The notes under the pieces are model-generated. The model was not told the DNA's origin and made no database searches. It saw only the letters and a program-made list of their open reading frames with translations. DNA of 36,632 bases, from positions 1 through 36,632 of the forward strand of contig WRBK01000020.1 in NCBI GenBank assembly GCA_009784575.1. The letters run 5' to 3'. Both the position numbers and the translations under genes were made by a program. This document shows, one piece after another, positions 7,279 to 15,348 of this stretch; positions within the stretch are counted from its first letter, which is position 1; each line of letters begins with the position of its first letter. The stretch is from Defluviitaleaceae bacterium. Lineage in GTDB: Bacteria > Bacillota > Clostridia > Lachnospirales > WRAX01.

Positions 7279-7849
7279 ATGATTGTGCTAACTGTTTTTG
7301 CGTTGCTTTCGACTGTGGTGATAAGCACTACTGAAACAACTGACACAGAGATTGAAACCACAAGGGCTGGTACTATTTTTGAGGATAACCCACATGCGGC
7401 GTTTGGTTTGCGTTCCGCAGAAGAGCTAGACATGGAAGCCACCGCATTTCTTCAGAATCCCGAATTTAGCATTATTTGGGTTGCAAGATGGTATTATAGG
7501 CAATGGCGAACCTTCACTAGTTGTGTTTGCAACTGATGTAAACTTAATGGAATATGAAGATTTGCGGTTTCGGGATTTTGGCGTGTTTGCTGTAATTGAC
7601 GGGGAACTGCGCCATGTTTGGTTTTGGATTTCTGAGGCTTGGCCGCAACTAGTCTTCCCGTATATGGGTCTGGCAAACAACGATTGGCAGGACTTATCGC
7701 CATCTTTGTTAGTTGTTATTTCAGACCCAGGGTCGTTGCATTCCACATGGCTAGTAACTTATGAAGACGGCGAACTTAAAGTATCATGGATGCGACACAC
7801 AGAAATAGGTAAGCCGCAATGGTATATTGAGTTTAGGGAGAGAGAATGA
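7279..7849 (+). pseudogene. Frameshifted gene of unknown function
   Basis: Two overlapping reading frames look like one broken gene. The first (7279-7536) has a hydrophobic N-terminal segment, IVLTVFALLSTVVIS, perhaps a signal or anchor, then a polar region. The second frame is open after a stop at 7427-7429 and encodes about 120 residues to 7849, without a good start codon (only TTG at 7481 lacking a ribosome binding site). The switch must lie between about 7430 and 7500, where a +1 shift would join them. The downstream part is Trp- and acid-rich and not recognised. The end overlaps the Rid gene start by four bases, as expected for an intact operon member. It may be a true frameshift, a sequencing error, or two genes. 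Confidence 0.5.
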
Positions 7850-8229
7850 TGTTTAGGAATCCGAGTAATATTCATAGCCCACTTGCATCATACAGCCATC
7901 AAGCTGAGGTGGCTGCTGATGCAAGATGGCTTGTGATGTCTGCGCAAATAGGCATGGAGAAGGATAGGTATGTACCAGAATGTGTGCTTGAACAAATCGA
8001 CCTTACCTTTGATAATATTCTGCACAATCTTAAAGTTGCTAATATGGATATGAATAATCTGGTAAAACTTGTGCTTTATTTTGTTGGCGAACATGATGTG
8101 GAACAAAGGCGCAATCTTATTAAGCAAAGGCTGGGTGGGCATGAACCGTGCATGACTGTGATATATGTTGCGGGATTGGCTAGTCCTGACTTGAAGGTGG
8201 AAATTGACGTTTGGGCATGTGGTAATTAA
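7846..8229 (+). CDS. Rid (YjgF/YER057c/UK114) family protein without catalytic arginine
   Basis: A 127-residue protein with the RidA fold signatures: LVMSAQIGM, the QIDLTFDNILHNLKVANMDM helix, NLVKLVLYFV, and the C-terminal LKVEIDVWA. RidA proteins deaminate reactive enamine or imine intermediates using an arginine in the PARS motif. The aligned region here reads HEPCMTV, so that arginine is a cysteine. This points to one of the Rid subfamilies without deaminase activity. It overlaps the preceding reading frame (ATGA) and the mfd start codon, which implies coupled translation. Its substrate or partner is unknown. Confidence 0.8.
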   Translation: MMFRNPSNIHSPLASYSHQAEVAADARWLVMSAQIGMEKDRYVPECVLEQIDLTFDNILHNLKVANMDMNNLVKLVLYFVGEHDVEQRRNLIKQRLGGHEPCMTVIYVAGLASPDLKVEIDVWACGN

Positions 8230-11200
8230 TGATGAAGAATAAAGCAATTTTGGATACGCAACTAGAAATTGAAAGCTACACGCAAATTCTGGATGACATA
8301 AAATCGAATAATAAATCAACAGCACTTTGCACAGGGGTAGTGGATGGGCAAAAGTGCCTTTTGGCGAATGCATTTGCCGCGCATGCAGGCGACCGACCGA
8401 TACTAATGGTAACGCATAATGAATTAGCCGCACGAGAAATAATGCGGGATATGGCGTTTTTTGCTGATAGCAAAGTAGCGCATTTTCCCATACGCGAATA
8501 TCTAGCCGATTATGTAGATATAGCATCAGGAGACATTGCATCATATAGACTTAGTGTTCTCGTAGGGGCGGCACTCTGCCGCCCACAAACCATCACTTGC
8601 TCCATAGATGCTCTTTTCTCGCCTATAGCCCCAAAATCCACATTCATTGAACACATCATTCGCCTGAAAATAGGCGACGAAATAAACTTGGACAACCTAG
8701 CAATGAAATTGGTACAAGCGGGCTATATTCGTGCTGATATGATAGAAGGTGCAGGTCGGTTCGCCATACGTGGCGGCATCATCGATATTTTTTCTTTTGA
8801 CCATGAAAAAAATGGAAAAAATGCTGTACGTATAGAGCTTTGGGGCGATGAAATCGACTCTATGCGAGCCATGGACCCTATTAGTCAAAGGTCAATAGAG
8901 AATCTGCAAAATATCACAATCTATCCTGTTAGCGAAACATTGGGTACTACAGAAAAATCAACACTTCTTGATTATTTGCCCGATGACACGATAATCTTCT
9001 TTGATGAACCCTCCCGCATAGCACAAAATGCAGCGGCAGTGTATGAAGAATACACACGCTTTTTTGAGAATTTGCTTGAAAAAGGAGACGTAACACAAGA
9101 GCAATTTGGAAATTTCTTAGATTATGATACCATATTACGGGCGACAGGGAGTTTTGACAAAGTGCTTTTTTCACTTATGGCATATACTTTGCGAGACCTC
9201 AAACCAACGACAATAGCGCATTTTGAGGCAAAATCGGCGGCGGTGTTTTCTGGGCGCATAGATTTACTGGCGGAAGATTTGCAATATTTTACATCGCAAG
9301 GCTATACTACGGTAATTATGGCTGGCGGCGCATCGCGAGCGCGCAGATTGTGTGATGAGCTAATGGGCATGGATTTTTCTGCACATTATGCGGAAAATTT
9401 GGACGAGCTTGCAGATATGCAGGGTCGTGTTGTGCTACACGGCGGTGGCATATCGTCAGGCTTTGAGTTGCCGCAGGTAAAACTAGCTGTAATTAGTGGC
9501 GCAGAATTTTTTGGGGACGATGCGCTAGCAAAAAGCAAAAAGCCACGCCGCAAAGCCGCCCGCCGCCACAAAGGGGCTGTGATAGATAGCTTTATAGACC
9601 TTAATGTAGGTGATTATGTTGTTCATGATAATCATGGGGTAGGCATTTATCGTGGCTTAGAAAAAATCGAGATTGATGGAGTTTTCCGCGATTATTTGAA
9701 GATAAGCTACCATGGTGAATCTGCGGTGTATATCGCTATCAACCAAATGGATGTGCTGCAAAAATACATTGGCGCAGAGGGCGGCAAGCCGCGCATAAAC
9801 CGCCTTGGTGGTGCGGATTGGCAAAAAACTAAGGCAAAAACCAAAGCCGCTGTGGAAGAAATTGCCAAGGAACTTGTGGAGCTGTACGCTAAACGCGAGG
9901 CGACAAAAGGGCATAGTTACGGAGAAGATACGGTATGGCAAACAGAATTTGAGGATAGCTTTATATACGAAGAAACAGACGACCAGCTGGCGGCTGTGGA
10001 AGATGTGAAACATGATATGGAAAGCCGCAAAGTGATGGACCGCCTTATTTGCGGCGATGTGGGCTATGGCAAGACGGAAGTTGCCATACGCGCTGCCTTC
10101 AAAGCAGTAAACGACCAAAAGCAGGTTGCATATCTATGCCCCACAACCATACTTGCACAACAGCATTACAACACCTTTGTGCAGCGCATGAAGGACTATC
10201 CTGTCAATATTGATGTGATGTCGCGCTTTCGTACGGCAAAGGAGCAACGCAACACACTTGATAAAGTGAGAAATGGTGCAGTGGACATACTCATAGGCAC
10301 ACATCGTTTGCTTTCAAAGGATGTGGACTTTAAGAACCTCGGCTTGATTATTGTGGATGAGGAGCAACGCTTTGGTGTATTGCATAAAGAAAAGTTAAAG
10401 CAAAATTGGGAGAATGTGGACGTGATGACACTTTCTGCCACACCTATACCACGTACGCTCCATATGTCTTTGGCGGGCATACGCGACATGTCGCTGCTAG
10501 AAGAGCCTCCGCACGAGCGCAGACCAATACAAACCTATGTACTAGAATACAGTGAAGAAGTGACAAAATCTGCCATAATGCGTGAACTTGCCCGCGGCGG
10601 GCAGGTGTATTATCTGCATAATCGTGTACGCAACATAGCAGAAACAGCCGACAAAATCCAAAAACTTGTGCCAGATGCGCAGGTAGCCTTTGCGCATGGG
10701 CAAATGACAGAAACCCAGCTAGAGAATGTGATGATGGACTTTATAGAGGGTGCTATTGATGTGCTTGTTTGCACCACCATCATAGAAAGCGGGCTGGACA
10801 TACCAAATGTAAACACCATAATTATACAAGATGCTGATAATATGGGACTGGCGCAACTTTATCAGTTGCGTGGTCGCGTTGGGCGTGCGGGTCGCTCGTC
10901 TTTTGCATACCTAATGTATCGCAAAAACAAGGTGCTAACAGAAACTGCCGAGGCGCGCCTTCAAACCATACGCGAATTTACAGAATTTGGCGCGGGCTTT
11001 AAAATAGCCATGCGTGACCTAGAGATACGGGGTGCTGGTAATATCTTAGGTGCGGCACAGCATGGTCATATGGATGCCGTGGGCTATGAAATGTATTGTA
11101 AACTGCTTGACCTAGCCGTGAAAGCCATGCGCGGCGAAGAGCTAGAGCCAGAATTTGAAACCCATATGGACATTGTAATCGATGCGTTCATCCCCGAAAC

Positions 11201-11603
11201 CTACATTGCAAACGAACACCGCAAGCTAGAAATCTACAAAAAAATCTCCCATATAGGCAGCGAGCAGGACTTTCACGACGTGCAAGAGGAGCTAGAGGAC
11301 CGCTTCGGTGAGCTGCCACGCTCCGCCCAAAACCTACTGGACATAGCCCTGCTAAAAGCCCGCGCCCGCGCGGTGGACATCATCTCCATAGCCCAAAAAG
11401 GGCGCAATATCGTCATCACCTTCAAAGGCGATGCAAAAGTAAACCCCTTGCAAATAGGCGAAATGGTAGCCAAAAGCAAGGGGCGTATGAAGTTTAAACT
11501 AGGCACAACGCCGCATTTGACGATGCGCTTTGAGGAAGGTGAGGATTTTATGGGGTGGTTGGGGTCGGTGGTTATGGGACTGACTGTGGATTCTATTTCT
11601 TGA
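8229..11603 (+). CDS. mfd: Transcription-repair coupling factor
   Basis: A 1124-residue translocase that removes RNA polymerase stalled at DNA damage and recruits the UvrABC system. The N-terminal third is the UvrB-like region. A CarD-like RNA polymerase interaction domain begins near residue 457 (LNVGDYVVHDNHGVGIYRG). The RecG-like helicase has Walker A in GDVGYGKTE (about 609-617), DEEQ (about 709), LSATPIPRT and QLRGRVGRAG. The C-terminal TRCF domain contains HMDAVGYEMY and ends after the usual length. The start lies at the end of the Rid gene. Its 3' end overlaps the convergent gene on the minus strand by 11 bases, and no terminator is seen between them. Confidence 0.97.
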   Translation: MMKNKAILDTQLEIESYTQILDDIKSNNKSTALCTGVVDGQKCLLANAFAAHAGDRPILMVTHNELAAREIMRDMAFFADSKVAHFPIREYLADYVDIASGDIASYRLSVLVGAALCRPQTITCSIDALFSPIAPKSTFIEHIIRLKIGDEINLDNLAMKLVQAGYIRADMIEGAGRFAIRGGIIDIFSFDHEKNGKNAVRIELWGDEIDSMRAMDPISQRSIENLQNITIYPVSETLGTTEKSTLLDYLPDDTIIFFDEPSRIAQNAAAVYEEYTRFFENLLEKGDVTQEQFGNFLDYDTILRATGSFDKVLFSLMAYTLRDLKPTTIAHFEAKSAAVFSGRIDLLAEDLQYFTSQGYTTVIMAGGASRARRLCDELMGMDFSAHYAENLDELADMQGRVVLHGGGISSGFELPQVKLAVISGAEFFGDDALAKSKKPRRKAARRHKGAVIDSFIDLNVGDYVVHDNHGVGIYRGLEKIEIDGVFRDYLKISYHGESAVYIAINQMDVLQKYIGAEGGKPRINRLGGADWQKTKAKTKAAVEEIAKELVELYAKREATKGHSYGEDTVWQTEFEDSFIYEETDDQLAAVEDVKHDMESRKVMDRLICGDVGYGKTEVAIRAAFKAVNDQKQVAYLCPTTILAQQHYNTFVQRMKDYPVNIDVMSRFRTAKEQRNTLDKVRNGAVDILIGTHRLLSKDVDFKNLGLIIVDEEQRFGVLHKEKLKQNWENVDVMTLSATPIPRTLHMSLAGIRDMSLLEEPPHERRPIQTYVLEYSEEVTKSAIMRELARGGQVYYLHNRVRNIAETADKIQKLVPDAQVAFAHGQMTETQLENVMMDFIEGAIDVLVCTTIIESGLDIPNVNTIIIQDADNMGLAQLYQLRGRVGRAGRSSFAYLMYRKNKVLTETAEARLQTIREFTEFGAGFKIAMRDLEIRGAGNILGAAQHGHMDAVGYEMYCKLLDLAVKAMRGEELEPEFETHMDIVIDAFIPETYIANEHRKLEIYKKISHIGSEQDFHDVQEELEDRFGELPRSAQNLLDIALLKARARAVDIISIAQKGRNIVITFKGDAKVNPLQIGEMVAKSKGRMKFKLGTTPHLTMRFEEGEDFMGWLGSVVMGLTVDSIS

Positions 11604-12666
11604 GCTTTTCACTTGTGGCATGGAGAAAGTATAGACCATTGCCTTCGAGCTTTTTCCTGTCCTCCTTCATGGATTCACTATGCTCTTTTACGGTCTTTAC
11701 AGCTTTGCTTGCAACGCGAGCCGCCGTATCTGCTGTTGGAATAATCGCTGGAATTATGGGCGAAAGGTCAAATGGAATCATCTGCGCCATAGTGGCTAAT
11801 GCACTAGAAACCATTACGCCAATTGTTATAAAACTGCTACGCAATATTTTTTCGTCTGAAAATATGTTGTAACCCAGATTCTTAACAAAACTGTTGGTCT
11901 TTGTTTCATCTTCAATATCTTGTAATGCAGGTGCGATTCTTGTGTAATATAGATTTTTGCAAGCTTCCCCTATGCTCTGGCTACCCTCTACATGCTTGAT
12001 TTCGTCAGAAAGTATTAAAATTTCTTTTCTGAAATGAATAAGAGGTTTTGCCAATTCTTTTCTGATATCCAAGATTTCATCTATTGGAACATCTCCAAAA
12101 TTAGGTAGCTTTAGAGCTAGATACTGGAGTAGATGGGTTGTTTTATTTATCGCAGTCGGGTTGGAAGTTACACCTCCCACTTTGCTCGATTTTGTCACAA
12201 AATCTTCATATAGCTTATAGGCATTTTGAGAATAAACTGGTGCTCCGCCATAGCTATTTGTGTCCATAGCATATAGGAGATGAAGATTTGACAGTTGTTC
12301 GTTATTTAAGCTAGAAAGAAATTCTATGACTTCTTCGTCATCCGTATGCCCTATTAATTCAGATGCGCTCCCGTGGATAAAGCTTTTGACGAGACCTGCA
12401 TCAATAAGTTGAATGACGGATCGGGCATCTTCGATTGTTTGGTTAAACAATATCGAAAATTCTTCCGAATTGCGAGCTACCCCTTTGGTCTCGCTATAAT
12501 CCATCAAAGCAAGGGAGTTGATCGAATGACTCACTACGCCTATCTGGTCAGCGTAAAGCAATAATGGCTTGATTAACTCAAGCTCCCCTTCATATGCATT
12601 TTTGGATGACACACCGTTCGGCGTTATTAGAGGATTATTAGTGTACACTGTAAAATCAAGGCTCAT
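11593..12666 (-). CDS. Unrecognised protein with C-terminal membrane segment
   Basis: I do not recognise this 357-residue protein. Most of it is polar and helical (for example IDEILDIRKELAKPLIHFRKEILILSDEIKH, shown here only as its region near residues 210-240). One or two hydrophobic segments follow at about residues 280-315 (GVMVSSALATMAQMIP, then SPIIPAIIPTADTAARVA), and the tail is basic. No catalytic motif stands out. Some resemblance to DUF6236-like proteins is possible but unproven. The ATG at 12666 has AAGGGGC eight bases upstream. It has its own promoter (12710-12738) and is convergent with mfd. Its isolated position beside copper efflux genes suggests accessory DNA rather than a shared function. 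Confidence 0.75.
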   Translation of the reverse strand: MSLDFTVYTNNPLITPNGVSSKNAYEGELELIKPLLLYADQIGVVSHSINSLALMDYSETKGVARNSEEFSILFNQTIEDARSVIQLIDAGLVKSFIHGSASELIGHTDDEEVIEFLSSLNNEQLSNLHLLYAMDTNSYGGAPVYSQNAYKLYEDFVTKSSKVGGVTSNPTAINKTTHLLQYLALKLPNFGDVPIDEILDIRKELAKPLIHFRKEILILSDEIKHVEGSQSIGEACKNLYYTRIAPALQDIEDETKTNSFVKNLGYNIFSDEKILRSSFITIGVMVSSALATMAQMIPFDLSPIIPAIIPTADTAARVASKAVKTVKEHSESMKEDRKKLEGNGLYFLHATSEKLKK

Positions 12667-12709
12667 CAAAACTGCCCCTTTCTCAAAAATCAGACACTAT
12701 TTGTTAAAC

Positions 12710-12738
12710 AGTGTATCACATCTTGTAGAAAAAAGCAA
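12710..12738 (-). promoter_or_regulatory. SigA-type promoter of the unrecognised membrane gene
   Basis: On the minus strand TTGCTT (12738-12733) and TACACT (12715-12710) are 17 bases apart. The start site would fall near 12703, leaving a leader of about 37 bases before the ATG at 12666. No convincing terminator separates copA from this promoter, so read-through from copA is possible. Confidence 0.5.
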
Positions 12739-12740
12739 TA

Positions 12741-14987
12741 TCATTGTGTTTGATTCAACCTAACCCGCCTCAACCTCAACGCATTCCCAAGCACACTAAC
12801 CGAACTAAGCGACATAGCCACCGCCGCAATCATAGGGTCTAGCAGCGGTCCGCCCGCCAAGTACCACAATCCCATAGCAATAGGAATACACAGCACATTA
12901 TAGATAAACGCCCAAAATAGATTCTGACGGATATTTGTGATGGTTTTGCGGCTTAGGGCTATGGCGGCTGGCACGGCGGTTAGTGCGCCACGCATCAGCA
13001 CAATATCAGCGGACTCTATAGCCACATCCGTGCCTGTACCTATGGCTATGCCCACGTCGGCTTGGGCTAGGGCTGGCGCATCATTTATACCATCACCCAC
13101 CATGGCCACCCTTTTGCTCTCGGCTTGCAGTTGCCTTATCTTTTCGGCTTTATCGGCAGGCAAAACCTCCGCCATTACATTTGTTATGCCTGCTTGTTTA
13201 GCCACGGTGGCGGCTGTGGCGGCATTATCGCCCGTTAGCATAACAACATCTATGCCCATGGATTGCAATTTCTCTACAGCCTCGCGGCTTTCAGGCTTAA
13301 TGATATCTGCCACAGCAATAATACCCGCCATTGTTCCGTCTATAGCCATAAACATTGGGGTTTTGCCTTCGGATGCCAAATTATCCGCATCTGTGGCATA
13401 TTGACCCAATTCAATTTGGTTCTCGTCCATCAATCGCTTATTGCCGATCAAGATAGTCTTGTCATCAATGGCAGCAGAAATCCCTTGACCTGTGATGGAA
13501 TTAAAAGCGGTAGGTACGACAAATTCTATACTATCTTCGATACCCCTATTAACAATTGCCTCACCCAAAGGATGCTCGCTATTTTTTTCGGCAGATGCCG
13601 CAAGGCGCAATATTTCGGTGTTGCCATGGTCTCCATATATCACAATATCTGTTACATGCGGCTTACCAACGGTAATCGTACCTGTTTTATCCAGCACAAC
13701 CGTATTCACTTTATATGCAGTCTCCAAAGATTCGCCGCTTTTTATCAAAATCCCATTTTCTGCGCCCTTGCCCGTACCAACCATGATGGATGTGGGCGTG
13801 GCAAGCCCCAAAGCACATGGACAAGCAACTATTAGTATTGCAATGAAGATGCGCATAGAAAACCATAGGTCTTGGTCGCCTAAAAAATACCATCCAGCTA
13901 ATGATGCAACGGCAATAAGAATGATGGCAGGAACAAAACGCTCCGAAATAGCGTCTGCTAATGCGGCAATAGGGGCTTTGCTACCCTGTGCTTGCTCCAC
14001 AAGCGAGATTATTTGTGCCAGCGCGGTATCTTTGCCAACCTTCGTAGCGCGGTATTTTATAGCACCATTTTTATTGATACTAGCCCCGATTATGCTGTCG
14101 CCAATGCCCTTGGAAACAGGCATGGATTCGCCTGTTAGCATGGCTTCATCCACGCTGGTTTCACCCTCTATTACAACGCCATCCACAGGCATTTTCTCTC
14201 CAGGGCGCACAATAATAATGTCGTCAACAGCAACTTCTTCGATAAGCACCTCAACCTCAGCATCATTACGCATTATCTTAGCCGTTTTTGGCGCAAGCCC
14301 CATCAGCTTTTTAATCGCCTCTCCTGTCTTGCCTTTGGCGCGGGCTTCCATATATTTCCCAAGCACAATAAGTGTTAAAATAACGCCCGCAATCTCAAAA
14401 TATGGCTCATGATTGCCGCCTAAAAATGTGTTAGCAAAAGTCAGATACAGACTATATAAAAATGCCGCCGCCGTACCTTTGGCGATAAGCGAATCCATAT
14501 TAGGGCTGCGCCGCCACATGGCAATAAAGCCTTTTTTGTATATTGCCCAGTTCATGATAACAACGGGTAGGGTGAGGGCTAGTTGCAGCCATGTGTTTTG
14601 CGCGGGATAGTTATGCATAATCCAATGATGTATGGCAGGGAAGCCAAGCCACATAAGAAAATGTGGCACCATGGATATAATAAAGAGAGGGGAGGTAAAA
14701 ATGATGGAGATAATAAGCCGCCGCTTTAGTCCGCCTATTTCCTGCGCCTTGCGCTCTGCAACCTCATCCACGCTCTCCTCGCGGGATAGCTCAAAGCCCG
14801 CACGCTTCACAACCCGCATGACATCCAAAAGCGATACCGTAGTTGTATCATAGGAAATATGCAGTTTTTCTGCTGCAAAATTCACATTGCTTTCCGTTAC
14901 GCCATCAAGCTTACGCGTTACGCGCTCTATATTCTTTGCGCAGGCGGCGCAAGTCATGCCCTGTATATTTAAAATAACATTCTCCAT
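12741..14987 (-). CDS. copA: Copper-exporting P1B-type ATPase
   Basis: A 748-residue copper pump of the cytoplasmic membrane. It has one N-terminal heavy-metal domain with GMTCAAC (Cys13, Cys16), transmembrane helices, the TGES actuator loop (285-288), the CPC metal site (389-391), the phosphorylated Asp433 in DKTGT, the SEHP motif (470-473) and GDGINDAP (631-638). Tyr-Asn in FIYNVLCIP and MSLSSVSVLGNALRLRR near the end are typical of Cu+ (P1B-1) pumps. The ATG at 14987 overlaps the csoR stop by one base (TAATG), which is better supported than an upstream in-frame ATG at 15035 inside csoR. Co-transcribed with and controlled by CsoR. Confidence 0.95.
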   Translation of the reverse strand: MENVILNIQGMTCAACAKNIERVTRKLDGVTESNVNFAAEKLHISYDTTTVSLLDVMRVVKRAGFELSREESVDEVAERKAQEIGGLKRRLIISIIFTSPLFIISMVPHFLMWLGFPAIHHWIMHNYPAQNTWLQLALTLPVVIMNWAIYKKGFIAMWRRSPNMDSLIAKGTAAAFLYSLYLTFANTFLGGNHEPYFEIAGVILTLIVLGKYMEARAKGKTGEAIKKLMGLAPKTAKIMRNDAEVEVLIEEVAVDDIIIVRPGEKMPVDGVVIEGETSVDEAMLTGESMPVSKGIGDSIIGASINKNGAIKYRATKVGKDTALAQIISLVEQAQGSKAPIAALADAISERFVPAIILIAVASLAGWYFLGDQDLWFSMRIFIAILIVACPCALGLATPTSIMVGTGKGAENGILIKSGESLETAYKVNTVVLDKTGTITVGKPHVTDIVIYGDHGNTEILRLAASAEKNSEHPLGEAIVNRGIEDSIEFVVPTAFNSITGQGISAAIDDKTILIGNKRLMDENQIELGQYATDADNLASEGKTPMFMAIDGTMAGIIAVADIIKPESREAVEKLQSMGIDVVMLTGDNAATAATVAKQAGITNVMAEVLPADKAEKIRQLQAESKRVAMVGDGINDAPALAQADVGIAIGTGTDVAIESADIVLMRGALTAVPAAIALSRKTITNIRQNLFWAFIYNVLCIPIAMGLWYLAGGPLLDPMIAAVAMSLSSVSVLGNALRLRRVRLNQTQ

Positions 14988-15259
14988 TATTTTATTAGCC
15001 TCCCTATGGATTTTAGCAACTCTTCTGTGGCGCACTCATCACCATCACGAAGCTTCGGTGCAATACAAGTTTTTACGTGGCTTTCTAATAAAATTTTTGC
15101 CACGCCGTCTATGGCAGATTTTACAGACGATATCTGTGTCAATATATCGTCGCAATATTCGCCGCGCTCTATCATGCCCTTAATGCCGCGCACCTGCCCC
15201 TCTATACGGTTCAGGCGGGTGGCTAGGGCTGTGCTTAGATTATCTGGTCTACCAGACAC
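14987..15259 (-). CDS. csoR: Copper-sensing repressor CsoR
   Basis: A 90-residue all-helical repressor of the CsoR/RcnR family. The Cu+ ligands are present at exactly the positions of the founding protein: Cys36, His61 and Cys65. The RLNRIEGQVRGIKGMIE helix is the family signature and contributes to DNA contact. Without copper it should repress the csoR-copA operon; copper binding releases it. Translation starts at a GTG (15259-15257) with GAGGTGA just upstream, only about ten bases from the predicted transcription start. Confidence 0.95.
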   Translation of the reverse strand: MSGRPDNLSTALATRLNRIEGQVRGIKGMIERGEYCDDILTQISSVKSAIDGVAKILLESHVKTCIAPKLRDGDECATEELLKSIGRLIK

Positions 15260-15276
15260 AAAATCACCTCAATTAG

Positions 15277-15306
15277 ATTATACTATACCCCGCTATCCTA
15301 TGTCAA
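15277..15306 (-). promoter_or_regulatory. csoR-copA promoter with G-rich candidate operator
   Basis: On the minus strand a perfect -35 TTGACA (15306-15301) and -10 TATAAT (15282-15277) are 18 bases apart. The spacer contains GCGGGGTATAG. CsoR operators usually carry G/C tracts flanked by TA steps, so this spacer is the probable binding site, though only one half fits well. Confidence 0.7.
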
Positions 15307-15348
15307 GATGCAAAATCAATCACTTTCAAATATATTTGTTCAGAACCA

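Noticed and set aside
14988-15035. Longer N-terminus for CopA
   Set aside because: It would lie inside csoR; the heavy-metal domain begins normally from 14987, which shows the usual one-base overlap with the csoR stop.
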